From positions 1 through 64,000 of the forward strand of contig JASBSY010000001.1 of the NCBI GenBank assembly GCA_030148705.1: DNA of 64,000 nucleotides, in the 5' to 3' direction. Position numbers and translations under genes: made by a program. Within the stretch, counting starts at the first letter, position 1. Every line of letters begins with the position of its first letter. Origin of the DNA: Pukyongia sp. (GTDB lineage: Bacteria; Bacteroidota; Bacteroidia; Flavobacteriales; Flavobacteriaceae). This document shows, piece by piece, positions 9,201 through 17,948 of the stretch. The notes under the pieces were generated by a model. That model was not told the DNA's origin and did not search any database. It was given only the letters and a program-made list of their open reading frames with translations.

Positions 9201-10720
9201 GCGGTATGAAAATCCCGTATCTCAACACCGATTTCAACCTGGAGGACAATACCCGCATCACTGTTACAAAAAACAAGTTCGAGATCGCCGGAGGCACTCA
9301 AATTACCGACACCAAATACAACACTGTTGGAATGCTTAGGGGAAATGCCACCCACGTGGATTTTGGCAGCTGGGAGTTGAACCTCGATATCTCCACAGAC
9401 CGTTTACTGGTACTCGATACCCCGCCGGACGAAGAAGCCTTGTATTACGGCACTGCCTTTATCAGTGGAACAGCCGATATAAGCGGCCCTGTGGAAGAAC
9501 TCGTGATCGACGTGGTGGCTACCACTGAAGAAGGCACCAGCTTCAAGATCCCCCTGAGCGACACAGAATCTATTGGGGATAATTCGTTTATCCGCTTCCT
9601 TTCACCTGAAGAAAAGGCAGCGAGAATTAGCGGGGAGTCCATCGTTGCTGAAGATATTAAAGGGCTTTCGCTGAATTTCGAACTCGATATTAATGAAAAT
9701 GCCGAAGTGGAGGTGGTGGTCGACCAGGTTAATGATTCACGACTTATAGGGAGGGGAGCCGGTATCCTGCTTATCGAAATAAATACCCTGGGAAAATTCA
9801 GGATGTGGGGTGACTTCCTCGTTATTGAAGGAAAATACGATTTCCGATACGGGGGCTTGGTTCAGAAGGAATTTGAAGTAGTACAGGGAGGAAATATAAC
9901 CTGGGACGGTATCCCTGAACGTGCGCGACTGGATCTTACCGCAAAATACCTCACTAATGCGAATCCTTCCATCTTATTGGATAATCCGTCGATTAATCGA
10001 AAAATTCCGGTTGAAGTGCTTATCGACCTTACCGGTGAACTCATTCAGCCGAATATTGACTTCCGCATTGATTTTCCGAGGACGACTTCTACCGTTCGAA
10101 GCGAACTGGATTATAAATTGCAAAACCGCGATCAGCGGGAGACCCAGGCCTTATTCCTGCTTGCAACCGGTTCTTTTGTAAGTGATAGCTTCAGAGGTGC
10201 AGGCAGCTTTTCCAGCTCCCTGGTTGCCGAAAGTGTGGCGGGTATTGTAAACGATATCTTTGCCGACCAGGACAATAAATTCGTCGTTGGTCTCGATTAT
10301 ACTCCCGGCCAGAACCTTCCGGACCAGGATATCAGCGATCAGATTGGCATCACCCTTACAACCCAGATCAATGAACGCATCCTGATAAACGGAAAAGTAG
10401 GTGTGCCGGTGGGCGGGATCAATGAAACAGCCGTGGCCGGCGATATAGAGGTGCAGTGGCTGGTAAACGAAGACGGTTCCTTACGTATCAATTTCTTTAA
10501 CCGCCAGGCCGACATACAGTTTATTGGTGAGGACCAGATCTTTGAACAGGGAGCGGGAATATCGTATTCGGTCGATTTTAATACCTTCCGGGAACTGGTG
10601 AATAAATTGTTCAACAGAAAACTCACTCTCGAATCTGAAAATTCCCTCCCGGTTATTCCGGACGACAATACCATTCCTATTGACTTCAATCCACAGGCAA
10701 TAAAGCAGGAAGAGGATTAA
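6278..10720 (+). CDS. tamB: Translocation and assembly module protein TamB
   Basis: A very large (about 1,480 residues) inner-membrane-anchored protein. One N-terminal membrane segment (VVIVLLLLLIVIILSIP) is followed by a long beta-rich periplasmic part and a C-terminal DUF490/TamB domain with the typical end region (QALFLLATGSF, then the VGVPVGG beta strands). TamB proteins bridge the periplasm and help with phospholipid transport and outer-membrane protein insertion. The start is unusual. The frame is open from TAA at 6269; the first ordinary start is GTG at 6323, inside the membrane helix, which would remove the basic segment (KKLRKIIVR). I place the start at ATC 6278, which gives a normal positive-inside N terminus. 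It converges on the ridA-like gene with a 4-bp overlap. Confidence 0.88.
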   Translation: MKKLRKIIVRTFVVIVLLLLLIVIILSIPSVQTKIAKKVTENLNETYKTSISIDRLGLNWKGEVDIREVYIADHHDDTLIYARQLLTNVVSFSNLIKGDLGFGDILLEDAKFYVKTYKGEDDDNLFIFTEKFNTGKPSTTPFSMFSNDVELRNGHVRITDENLETPEILDLYNVQLRARDFNVDGPVVEAEVIALSMLMERGIDVKNLSADFSYNLEEMQFRNMQLQTGASDIRGNITLDYAENGLADFVNNVKILAEFEKTVIATNDLNRLYNEFGPDQLIYLDGTVEGILNDFQLKDAAIRTGNSSLSGEYHFRNLFKAEDEFYINARNHRINTDYYDLRRLLPRVLGDVLPNELKTLGRVSFNGNTSITARDLVTESVINSRIGTVDADLSMGNIDDFDNTTYKGKAVLSKFNLGKIVGTPSLGPVTANLTFDGRGFSQRTVNTRVEGTIATFEFEGYPYKNITLSGNMRYPLFDGKLTIDDPNLRMNFNGLVDVSKEFNQYDFEANIDYAELNKLKLVTRDSIAVFAGRVIMDMDGTNINDLEGTIEFAETFYQNEEDDFFFDDFLVISTFEGPVRTIEINSPDIINGQISGEFLIEDVPNLFRNGVGNIYANYIPIEVTNNQYIDYEFDIYNKLVEVFVPQLQFGENTRIKGSVSSDESKFQLDFRSPEIIVFDNYLSNINVQVDNDNPLFNTYISIDSLDAGKYDLTDINIINKTLQDTLYIKSKFKGGSGDKDLFNLSLYHTINPNGKSVVGVKKSEITYNNNVWFINEKNNNLNKITFDDNYKNILVDSLVLNHNDEYIRFAGSIRDSTYKDLKLQFDNVHLGSVAPDIDSLDLQGVVNGRLNFIQKRGAYYPHSEVTIDGVAINGVEFGNLDLQVRGNESLTRYDINTTLTNNNLKSINAVGAIDVSTDRPTIDLNIELNNFNMMAFSPFGADVISDIRGYISGNARVSGNYKSPNILGNFVLEDSGMKIPYLNTDFNLEDNTRITVTKNKFEIAGGTQITDTKYNTVGMLRGNATHVDFGSWELNLDISTDRLLVLDTPPDEEALYYGTAFISGTADISGPVEELVIDVVATTEEGTSFKIPLSDTESIGDNSFIRFLSPEEKAARISGESIVAEDIKGLSLNFELDINENAEVEVVVDQVNDSRLIGRGAGILLIEINTLGKFRMWGDFLVIEGKYDFRYGGLVQKEFEVVQGGNITWDGIPERARLDLTAKYLTNANPSILLDNPSINRKIPVEVLIDLTGELIQPNIDFRIDFPRTTSTVRSELDYKLQNRDQRETQALFLLATGSFVSDSFRGAGSFSSSLVAESVAGIVNDIFADQDNKFVVGLDYTPGQNLPDQDISDQIGITLTTQINERILINGKVGVPVGGINETAVAGDIEVQWLVNEDGSLRINFFNRQADIQFIGEDQIFEQGAGISYSVDFNTFRELVNKLFNRKLTLESENSLPVIPDDNTIPIDFNPQAIKQEED

Positions 10721-11097
10721 CGGGACGCGATCATCGAAATTTCCACGTTTACATACTTTGGCAGGTTTGCTACCTCCACGGTTTCCCGTGCCGGAGCGTT
10801 GGCTTCATCGAAGTACTTTCCGTAAACCAAATTGATTTCCGAAAAATTCTTCATGTCACTAATAAAAATGGAGGTTTTAAGCACATTTTCAAAGGTCATT
10901 CCTGCAGCATCCAGCACGGCTTTCATATTTTCCATTACCATGGTAGTTTCCTCTGTGATGTTGCCTGTTACCAATTCACCTGAAGTGGGATCGATAGCGA
11001 TCTGTCCGGAGGTGAAAAGCATATCGCCTTTTAGCACAGCCTGGTTGTACGGGCCGATAGGGGCAGGGGCGTGCTTGGTATTGATTATTTTTTTCAT
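10717..11097 (-). CDS. RidA family reactive intermediate deaminase
   Basis: A 126-residue protein of the YjgF/RidA family, which hydrolyses reactive enamine/imine intermediates from PLP enzymes. Seen: APAPIGPYNQAV near the N terminus, LFTSGQIAIDP, and the ARETVEVANLP motif with the arginine that holds the substrate carboxylate. The start ATG (MKKIINTKHAP) agrees with the family; a longer frame reaching 11148 would run into the lptD-like gene. It lies 14 bp downstream of that gene and may be co-transcribed. Confidence 0.95.
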   Translation of the reverse strand: MKKIINTKHAPAPIGPYNQAVLKGDMLFTSGQIAIDPTSGELVTGNITEETTMVMENMKAVLDAAGMTFENVLKTSIFISDMKNFSEINLVYGKYFDEANAPARETVEVANLPKYVNVEISMIASR

Positions 11098-11111
11098 TTG
11101 AATATATAGAT

Positions 11112-13820
11112 TTACAAGTTGCGGTCCGGCTCTCTTCGTTTGTCCCATTTCAGATCGCTGAGCACCGATGATTTTATTCCGACGAAGAAATACCAGGACG
11201 TGTTAATGCTGCCAATAGGAGCCCAGTTAAAACGGAGTTCCCAGCTCTCCAGATCCCTTACAAACCTGAACTGAGTTAGGGTTACCCCTTTGTTCTTAAA
11301 ATCGTAACCAGACGAGACACCAACCTGCCATCTGGGCGAGAGCTGTAAATTGGAGCTGAACATTATGGACTGAGAGGAAATCTCGTTCTCCCGCCTGTTA
11401 TTCGAATAGGTCATGGTATACGCTACTCTCAGGTCCCAGGGAATGGAAAAATTATACCAGTCGATATTCTTTTCAGCTTCGTTCTCGTCATCCCTTGTAA
11501 GTGCCCTGTCGTTCAAACTTTGGGAGTCACCGAAAAGATCATCGGGTCGTCCGCCGTTCCTGAATGTTTCATTGTCGAGCCTTCTCTGATCGTCTTCATC
11601 ACTCTCAAAATCCTTGCTGGAGAAGGCGTAGTTAAAACTGATATTGGCATTGGTAAGTCGGAAGAGACTACCGCCATTATCGATATTCCACTCTTCAATA
11701 CGCTGATTACTGCTGTTAAGGGCATAGGGATCAAGACTTCCGTTGAAGTTAAAATCCAGCTTTTTTATTATGGGAATACTACCTGAGAATCGGAGCGGGT
11801 TCCAGCGCAAGGAATCCCCGGCCAGGTTATAAGCTGTGCTGAAGTTCAGGTTGTTCAGCAAAACAACCTTCCTGGGTTCTACGGCGGTTGTGTCTTTGTC
11901 CCGAACCTTAGCCTCGAGGGTATTGCTCAGCGACAAACTGATGGAACTGGCGAAATTCTGTCCGGGAGGGCCGTACAAGGTGTTCTGAAATCTGGAATAG
12001 GCCACCACTTCATCATTTATCTCCGGGTCTGCCGACGGAATGGTATATTCTTCATAATACTGGTCGAAACCCGGATTGATGTTATAAGCCACCGAGGGTC
12101 GCATTACGTGGCGAATAGCCTGAACCTTTCGTTCAGCGCCAAAATCGAACAGGCCGTAAAGGGTTGTTCCCAGACTGGTTGAAAAATTATAGGTAAGATA
12201 GCGGTCGAAGCCGGGAATTGTATCGGTTACCACCGCGCCTGCACCGTCGTTTGCATTGGGATCGTAAAATTGGTCGGTTGTCTTAAGCACCCAGGTTTCA
12301 GTAATACCCGAGCTTGCAGTAGCACTGAGGTAATCGAAGATCTTGAAGTTGGTGCTAACCGGGATAGAATGCCTTGCCCCAATCTGGGCATCCTCGAACA
12401 TTTCAGATTTAAAGAACAACGAATCTACAGTTTGAATGCGGTTTTCGGCCGAGACATCGTACTGGAAGTTAATGTTTTCAATGATGCCTTTTTTGGTCCC
12501 GCTTTTGGGTGCAAAGGGAAAGATCCTGGACACACTGGCGTTCAGATTCGGCAGTGACATACTGATGGCCTGGGTGTTGGTGTTCTGTGTATGGGTACCG
12601 GCCAGGGTAAAGTTGACCTGGGGCTCGGTTTCAAAGGTTTTGGAATAGGACACCGACGAATTAAGCGTATTAACCAGGGCGCTGGCGTTGTTTACCTGGT
12701 TTATCGACTGCTGGAAATACCGGCTGCTACCAAGGTTTACAGAGGCGGCAAAGCGCGACGACGGGTTGGCCTTGGCATCCTGGGTATGCGACCAGCGGAT
12801 GTTATATACCGAACTCTGGCTGAAGTCCGGGAACCCGCGTTCGCTGTTTATGAGGTTTTCGTAGCGAACACTTACATTACCTCTGAACCTGTATCTCAGG
12901 GCATAGGAAGACTCACCCCTGAGCCCGTAACTTCCGTTGGTGTAATAATCGCCCAATAAAGTGAGATCGAGATAATCGTTAACGGCAAAGTAATACCCGC
13001 CATTCTGAAAGAAAAACCCCCTGTTATTATTGTCACCTATGGTTGGTATAATGAATCCACTGGTACGGTCTTCCGTTAGGGGAAAGTAGGCGAATGGCAG
13101 CCCCACCGGGGTAGGTACATCCGCAATGTACATATTGGTTAAGCCGGTAACCACCTTCTTCTGCGGAACGAATTTGGCTTTCCGGGTGTAAAAGTAATAT
13201 TCGGGATCGTCTATGTTTTTTGAAGTGGTGAATTTCACATTCCGAAGGAAATAAACCGAATCGTTCTCCTTTCGGGTGACTTCTGTTAAAGTAATAATAC
13301 CACCGTGCTCGGCGCGGGTGTTGTAGACGATCGCTTTTTTCGACTTGGTATTAAACCGAAGCGAATCGGGTTTTGCAGTATTATTGGCCTGGACAAAAAC
13401 CGGTTTTTGAGAATATACTCCGGCACTGTCGATCCCTTTGGCGGAAATCTCGTTCTTGTTCAGGTCCAGTACGATCAGGCCGGCGTCAATTCGCATATCG
13501 CCATAAACTATAAAAGCCTTGTTGTACATGTAGACCTTGTTGTTCAGCCTATCGATATACACATAATCCTCCCCGTAATAATCTACCACGTCGTCTAAAA
13601 ATTCAGGCTGTGGGACGATAGTATCGGTTTTAACCGTATCGGCAACTACTTCGACGGTTTCAGGAATAACAGGGCGTACAGACACTGTTGTTGTGTCTTC
13701 TTCCGCTTCAGAAGAGATAATCACGTTATTTTTCGGTGGAATATCCTGGGAATAGCTGCTAAAGCTGCCGCTGAGCAGAATTAGAAGTAGCAACGTAAAG
13801 GTATGCCGTCTTGTTTGCAA
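11112..13820 (-). CDS. lptD: LptD-like outer-membrane LPS assembly protein
   Basis: A 902-residue protein with a signal peptide ending near SSYSQD. Residues about 80-230 form an OstA/LptA-like beta-jellyroll (DYVYIDRLNNKVYMYNKAFIVYGDMRIDAG), followed by a long beta-barrel region rich in alternating aromatic strands and ending with WELRFNWAPIGSINTSWYFFVGI. This is the Flavobacteria form of LptD, which passes LPS to the outer leaflet. The last residues extend past the barrel (SDLKWDKRREPDRNL). It is divergent from the amidase gene; the 239 bp between them (13821-14059) are AT-rich, show no gene, and must hold both promoters. Confidence 0.85.
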   Translation of the reverse strand: MQTRRHTFTLLLLILLSGSFSSYSQDIPPKNNVIISSEAEEDTTTVSVRPVIPETVEVVADTVKTDTIVPQPEFLDDVVDYYGEDYVYIDRLNNKVYMYNKAFIVYGDMRIDAGLIVLDLNKNEISAKGIDSAGVYSQKPVFVQANNTAKPDSLRFNTKSKKAIVYNTRAEHGGIITLTEVTRKENDSVYFLRNVKFTTSKNIDDPEYYFYTRKAKFVPQKKVVTGLTNMYIADVPTPVGLPFAYFPLTEDRTSGFIIPTIGDNNNRGFFFQNGGYYFAVNDYLDLTLLGDYYTNGSYGLRGESSYALRYRFRGNVSVRYENLINSERGFPDFSQSSVYNIRWSHTQDAKANPSSRFAASVNLGSSRYFQQSINQVNNASALVNTLNSSVSYSKTFETEPQVNFTLAGTHTQNTNTQAISMSLPNLNASVSRIFPFAPKSGTKKGIIENINFQYDVSAENRIQTVDSLFFKSEMFEDAQIGARHSIPVSTNFKIFDYLSATASSGITETWVLKTTDQFYDPNANDGAGAVVTDTIPGFDRYLTYNFSTSLGTTLYGLFDFGAERKVQAIRHVMRPSVAYNINPGFDQYYEEYTIPSADPEINDEVVAYSRFQNTLYGPPGQNFASSISLSLSNTLEAKVRDKDTTAVEPRKVVLLNNLNFSTAYNLAGDSLRWNPLRFSGSIPIIKKLDFNFNGSLDPYALNSSNQRIEEWNIDNGGSLFRLTNANISFNYAFSSKDFESDEDDQRRLDNETFRNGGRPDDLFGDSQSLNDRALTRDDENEAEKNIDWYNFSIPWDLRVAYTMTYSNNRRENEISSQSIMFSSNLQLSPRWQVGVSSGYDFKNKGVTLTQFRFVRDLESWELRFNWAPIGSINTSWYFFVGIKSSVLSDLKWDKRREPDRNL

Positions 13821-14059
13821 TGCTTGGATACTTATATGGGCTAGCTCCTTTAAAATGTATTGAAAACTTGTTTAAAAGTTTAAAATTAAATTATTCCTAA
13901 AGGAATTATGCAAAACCAATTTTATTTTTCTTTGTATAGGTGTAATTGCCTTACCCGTTTGGCTTAGTTTTTGAAAACTCAAAATTAAGCATATTTTTTA
14001 TGTCAGGTTTTAAAAACGGAATTTTAAAATATCAATGTTTAACATACGTTAATTAGCAT

Positions 14060-15181
14060 ATGCAGCTTAAGATTTTATCAGTCCTGTTTCTTTTATCGGC
14101 AGCCATTTCACTTACTGCCTATAAGTCCTCCGGGGATGCATCCACAAAACAGTTTGTCGTGGTGCTGGATGCGGGGCATGGAGGCCATGACAGTGGTAAC
14201 ACAGGAAACGGATATAAGGAAAAGGATATTGCCCTTAACATCGTGTTGGAAATAGGGAAAATACTCGAAAAGAGCGGCAATATCAAAGTGATCTATACCC
14301 GCAAGTCCGACGTATTCATAGATTTGTGGGAGCGAGGGGCCATCGCCAATCGGGCCGATGCAGACCTTTTTGTTTCGGTACACTGCAACGCTCACCACAG
14401 TGATGCCTCCGGGACAGAGACCTTTGTGCTCGGGTTACACGCAAACCAACGGAATCTCGAAGTAGCGAAACGGGAGAATGAGGTAATCTTTCTTGAAGAG
14501 AACTACAAGGAGCGATATGCCGGCTACGACCCCAGTTCGCCAGAGTCTTTTATAGGGCTTACGCTTATGCAGGAAGAATACCTCGACCAGAGTATTATGC
14601 TTGCAAGTTTGATTCAGAATAATTTCACCAACAAACTACACCGAAAGGACAGGAGTGTGAAGCAGGCCGGTTTTATTGTGCTTCATCAAAGTTATATGCC
14701 CAGTGTTTTGGTAGAAACCGGGTTTCTTACAAATAAAAGTGAAGGTGCTTATCTGAATTCCAAAAAAGGACAAACTGAAATGGCCGTAAGTATTGCTGAA
14801 GGGATTCTAACCTATATCAAAAACCTAAGCCTTACGACTACAAATTCGCAGAATCCGGTGATTACCCAGGAAGAAGTAGATAAGGCCATAGATGAAACCC
14901 AGGAAAAGAACTATGAGGGGGTTACCTTCAGGGTACAACTTGCTGCCAGCAGCAGGAAACTGGATACAAAACCCTCAAATTTCAAAGGCTTGAAAGAGGT
15001 GGACCGAAAAAAAGAAGACGGCTTGTACAAGTACTATTACGGCGAAACCTCCGATTACAACAAAATACAGTTAATGAAGACCTTTGCTCAGGAAAAGGGG
15101 TATTCGTCCTGTTATGTGGTGGCATTTAAAGACGGGAAGAAGCGAAAACTTTCGGAAGTGTTAAAATCGGGCGACAATTAA
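14060..15181 (+). CDS. N-acetylmuramoyl-L-alanine amidase with SPOR-like C-terminal domain
   Basis: A 373-residue secreted cell-wall hydrolase that cuts the bond between MurNAc and the stem peptide. After a signal peptide (LKILSVLFLLSAAISLTAY) comes an amidase_3 domain (about residues 32-255) with the zinc ligands in DAGHGGHDSG, the E of YKEKDIAL and the H of VSVHCNAHH, plus the catalytic E in LVETGFLTN. A C-terminal part (about 295-365, TFRVQLAASSRKL to CYVVAFKDG) resembles a SPOR domain, which binds denuded glycan at division sites. It is followed 53 bp later by the mlaD-like gene. Confidence 0.92.
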   Translation: MQLKILSVLFLLSAAISLTAYKSSGDASTKQFVVVLDAGHGGHDSGNTGNGYKEKDIALNIVLEIGKILEKSGNIKVIYTRKSDVFIDLWERGAIANRADADLFVSVHCNAHHSDASGTETFVLGLHANQRNLEVAKRENEVIFLEENYKERYAGYDPSSPESFIGLTLMQEEYLDQSIMLASLIQNNFTNKLHRKDRSVKQAGFIVLHQSYMPSVLVETGFLTNKSEGAYLNSKKGQTEMAVSIAEGILTYIKNLSLTTTNSQNPVITQEEVDKAIDETQEKNYEGVTFRVQLAASSRKLDTKPSNFKGLKEVDRKKEDGLYKYYYGETSDYNKIQLMKTFAQEKGYSSCYVVAFKDGKKRKLSEVLKSGDN

Positions 15182-15204
15182 AGGAGTATTTGTAGATTTA
15201 TCTC

Positions 15205-15212
15205 TAACTTTG
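15205..15212 (+). promoter_or_regulatory. Promoter -7 element upstream of mlaD-like gene
   Basis: TAACTTTG fits TAnnTTTG exactly. It is 23 bp before the TTG start of the mlaD-like gene, leaving a short leader. The TTTG at 15189-15192 is only 12 bp upstream, too close for a standard -33 element. Confidence 0.45.
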
Positions 15213-15234
15213 TTCGTAACCAAAAATCTGCCTT

Positions 15235-16185
15235 TTGAAACTATCCAGAGAACTAAAAACCGGCATTCTAGCAATAGTCACCATTCTGCTCTTTATCTTT
15301 GGTTACAGCTTCTTGAAAGGCAGTAACATCTTCGAAAAACAGAGTATTTTTTACGTAAAATACGATAATGTGGAAGGTTTGTCGCCTTCAGCGCCTGTAA
15401 CCATAAACGGTTTAAAGGTGGGTAAGGTTCAATCCATCGATTTTGCAGACAGTAACGGAAAACTGGTGGTTGCATTCCAGTTGGAAAAAGACTTTAAGTT
15501 TTCCAGGAACAGCGTGGTGCAGATCTACAGCAGCAGTTTTATCGGCGGAAATAACCTGGGAATCCTGCCTGTGTACGAACCGAACAATATCGCCCAACCT
15601 GGGGATACGCTGCGGGGCGACATACAGCAGGGCATACTGGATCAGGTAACAGGTAAATTGGCACCACTGGAAGCCAAGGTACAGGCAACTCTGACCAGCC
15701 TGGATTCCTTACTGATAAATCTAACCGATGTCCTGGATGAAGACACCCGTAATAACCTGAAAGGTACCTTCGCAAATCTAAATGCAACTGCTGCCCAGTT
15801 CAAAGGAGCTTCAACCACACTAAACTCGCTATTGCGGGAAAATGAAGGAAAGATTGGCAGCGCGCTTACCAACCTGGATTCTTCCATGGAGAATTTCTCC
15901 CGACTTTCAGATACCCTGGCACAAATAGAGGTAGGGGAGATTATCAATAACCTTGAAAGTATTACAACCCGTTTTGATGACATCGCTGCGCGAATTGAAA
16001 ACGGTGATGGAAGCGTAGGTAAATTACTCAATGACGAGCAATTGTACGAAAACCTGTCCGGTGCCTCTCTTCAGCTGGAACAACTACTGCAGGATATGAA
16101 ACTGAATCCCAAACGCTATGTTCATTTTTCCCTTTTCGGAAAACGGCCTAAACCTTACGAAAAACCGGACGAAAATCAGGAATAG
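15235..16185 (+). CDS. mlaD: MCE/MlaD family lipid-transport protein
   Basis: A 316-residue protein with an N-terminal membrane anchor (TGILAIVTILLFIFGYSFL) and an MCE domain (about residues 38-115; YDNVEGLSPSAPVTINGLKVGKV). This is the substrate-binding part of Mla-type ABC systems that move phospholipids between membranes. A long helical part (about 140-290) with LTSLDSLL and NLDSSMENFSRL repeats follows, as in tunnel-forming MCE proteins. The start codon is TTG; no ATG exists before the membrane segment. No MlaE/MlaF genes are adjacent. It ends 2 bp before the HdrC-like gene. Confidence 0.9.
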   Translation: MKLSRELKTGILAIVTILLFIFGYSFLKGSNIFEKQSIFYVKYDNVEGLSPSAPVTINGLKVGKVQSIDFADSNGKLVVAFQLEKDFKFSRNSVVQIYSSSFIGGNNLGILPVYEPNNIAQPGDTLRGDIQQGILDQVTGKLAPLEAKVQATLTSLDSLLINLTDVLDEDTRNNLKGTFANLNATAAQFKGASTTLNSLLRENEGKIGSALTNLDSSMENFSRLSDTLAQIEVGEIINNLESITTRFDDIAARIENGDGSVGKLLNDEQLYENLSGASLQLEQLLQDMKLNPKRYVHFSLFGKRPKPYEKPDENQE

Positions 16186-16187
16186 TT

Positions 16188-17510
16188 ATGCAATACCTCC
16201 CGAATATCATTTTCTTCCTAGTACTGATAGTCGGTATTGGCTACTTTACGATGAATATCAGAAAGATCATCCGGAATGTTAAACTGGGGCATGAAGTAGA
16301 TACCTCGGGAAACCGTGGAGAACGCTGGGGGAATGTACTTCGGATAGCGCTTGGACAATCTAAAATGGTGGTGCGACCGGTTTCAGGACTCATGCATATT
16401 ATCGTTTATGTAGGTTTTGTGATTATAAATATCGAAGTCCTTGAAATTATTATCGACGGGCTGTTTGGCACCCATAGAGTTCTCTCATTTCTGGGCCCGG
16501 TTTACGACTATCTCATCGCTTCCTTCGAAATTCTGGCACTGCTGGTGCTGGTAGCTGTAATCGTTTTCTGGATCCGGAGAAACATTCAGCGAATTCAACG
16601 CTTTATCTCTCCCGATTTAAAAGGCTGGCCGAAGAATGATGCGAATTATATCCTCTATTTTGAAATGGTGCTCATGCTGCTGTTCCTTATTATGAACGGT
16701 GCCGATCATATGCTGCAGGACATGGGTTCTGAACACTATACCGAGGCAGGTATGTTCCCGGTGAGCATTCACCTGTTTCCAATTTTGGAAAATTTTTCTG
16801 AACAAACCCTGATCCTGATAGAGCGTACTGCCTGGTGGTTGCATATCATTGGCATCCTGGTATTCCTGAACTACCTGTACTTCAGCAAGCATTTGCATAT
16901 CATACTCGCATTTCCGAATGTGTATTACGGCAAAATAGTTCCCAAGGGAAAATTCAGGAATCTCGATTCGGTAACCAAAGAAGTTGAATTAATGATGGAC
17001 CCGGCCGCAGATCCCTATGCAGCTCCTGCCGAAGGGGCCGAGGCACCGGCAAAATTCGGGGCCAGCGATGCAACAGACCTCAGTAGGATCCAACTTCTGG
17101 CAGCTTACACCTGCACCGAATGCGGACGATGCACCAGTGAATGCCCTGCATCTATAACAGGGAAGAAACTATCCCCCAGGAAAATTATGATGGATACTCG
17201 CGACCGCCTGGAGGAAATAGGGAAGAATATTGAAAAGAACGGCGAATTTAAGCCTGACGGAAAACAGTTACTTGACGACTATATTACCCGTGAGGAGTTG
17301 TGGGCTTGTACCACCTGTAATGCTTGTGTTCAGGCCTGCCCGGTAAGCATAGATCCTTTGTCGATCATTATGGACATGAGGCAGTTCCTGGTCATGGAGC
17401 AATCGGCAGCACCCAACGAACTTAACATCGCTATGACGAATATCGAGAATAACGGGGCTCCGTGGCCATATAATCAAATGGATCGATTAAACTGGAAAAA
17501 TGAAGCTTAA
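16188..17510 (+). CDS. Membrane HdrC-like 4Fe-4S protein
   Basis: A 440-residue electron-transfer protein. About five transmembrane segments occupy residues 1-250, with membrane histidines (LMHII, WWLHIIG, KHLHII) that could bind haem b as in NarI/DsrM-type subunits. The cytoplasmic C-terminal part has two CxxCxxCxxxCP clusters (C309/312/315/319 and C374/377/380/384), each expected to bind a 4Fe-4S centre. It forms a split heterodisulfide-reductase-like pair with the CCG protein at 17949, with a HAD-like gene between them. The likely job is passing electrons between quinol and a soluble disulfide or ferredoxin-type partner; the partner is not known. Confidence 0.85.
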   Translation: MQYLPNIIFFLVLIVGIGYFTMNIRKIIRNVKLGHEVDTSGNRGERWGNVLRIALGQSKMVVRPVSGLMHIIVYVGFVIINIEVLEIIIDGLFGTHRVLSFLGPVYDYLIASFEILALLVLVAVIVFWIRRNIQRIQRFISPDLKGWPKNDANYILYFEMVLMLLFLIMNGADHMLQDMGSEHYTEAGMFPVSIHLFPILENFSEQTLILIERTAWWLHIIGILVFLNYLYFSKHLHIILAFPNVYYGKIVPKGKFRNLDSVTKEVELMMDPAADPYAAPAEGAEAPAKFGASDATDLSRIQLLAAYTCTECGRCTSECPASITGKKLSPRKIMMDTRDRLEEIGKNIEKNGEFKPDGKQLLDDYITREELWACTTCNACVQACPVSIDPLSIIMDMRQFLVMEQSAAPNELNIAMTNIENNGAPWPYNQMDRLNWKNEA

Positions 17511-17945
17511 ATGAAAAAGGAAGAGGCGGAAAAATTATTGCACGAAAAGGTAGAACAGGGAGAACAGGTTAGTCCGGTATTACCCTCGGGAATTAAGAAT
17601 TACCTGATCGATATAGACGGTACCATTACCGAGGATGTACCCAATGAGCAGCCGGAACGGATGGCGCGTTGTAAGCCCTTTCCCGATGCGTTAAACACGC
17701 TTAATAAGTGGTATGATGAAGGTCACCTGATATGCTTTTTTACATCCCGCACCGAAGATCATAGGGAAGTTACCGAAAAATGGTTAGAAGAGCATGGTTT
17801 TAAATACCATTCTCTGCTGATGGGTAAACCTCGAGGCGGCAATTATCACTGGGTGGACAACCATCTGGTAAAAGCAACCCGTTACAAGGGGAAATTTACC
17901 GATCTCGTGAAAAAAGAAGTTACCATACAGGTATTTAAAGATTAA
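17511..17945 (+). CDS. HAD-superfamily phosphatase-like protein
   Basis: A 144-residue protein with the HAD motif I YLIDIDGTITED (two aspartates for phosphoryl transfer), motif II FFTSRTEDH (Ser/Thr position) and the acidic motif VDNHLVKA near residue 120. The compact size with almost no cap resembles KdsC-like or polynucleotide-kinase-like phosphatases. Related Bacteroidota proteins are often labelled phosphoheptose isomerase in databases, but I see no SIS domain to support that. The ATG follows the HdrC-like stop codon directly, so translation is coupled. The substrate is unknown. Confidence 0.8.
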   Translation: MKKEEAEKLLHEKVEQGEQVSPVLPSGIKNYLIDIDGTITEDVPNEQPERMARCKPFPDALNTLNKWYDEGHLICFFTSRTEDHREVTEKWLEEHGFKYHSLLMGKPRGGNYHWVDNHLVKATRYKGKFTDLVKKEVTIQVFKD

Positions 17946-17948
17946 ACT

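Noticed and set aside
11520-13600. Several long open frames on the plus strand across the lptD-like gene
   Set aside because: They are antisense to a clear full-length gene, and their products lack domains or biased composition of real proteins.
17511-17945. Phosphoheptose isomerase annotation
   Set aside because: Only HAD motifs (DIDGT, the Thr/Ser strand and an acidic motif) are visible; a SIS fold is not.
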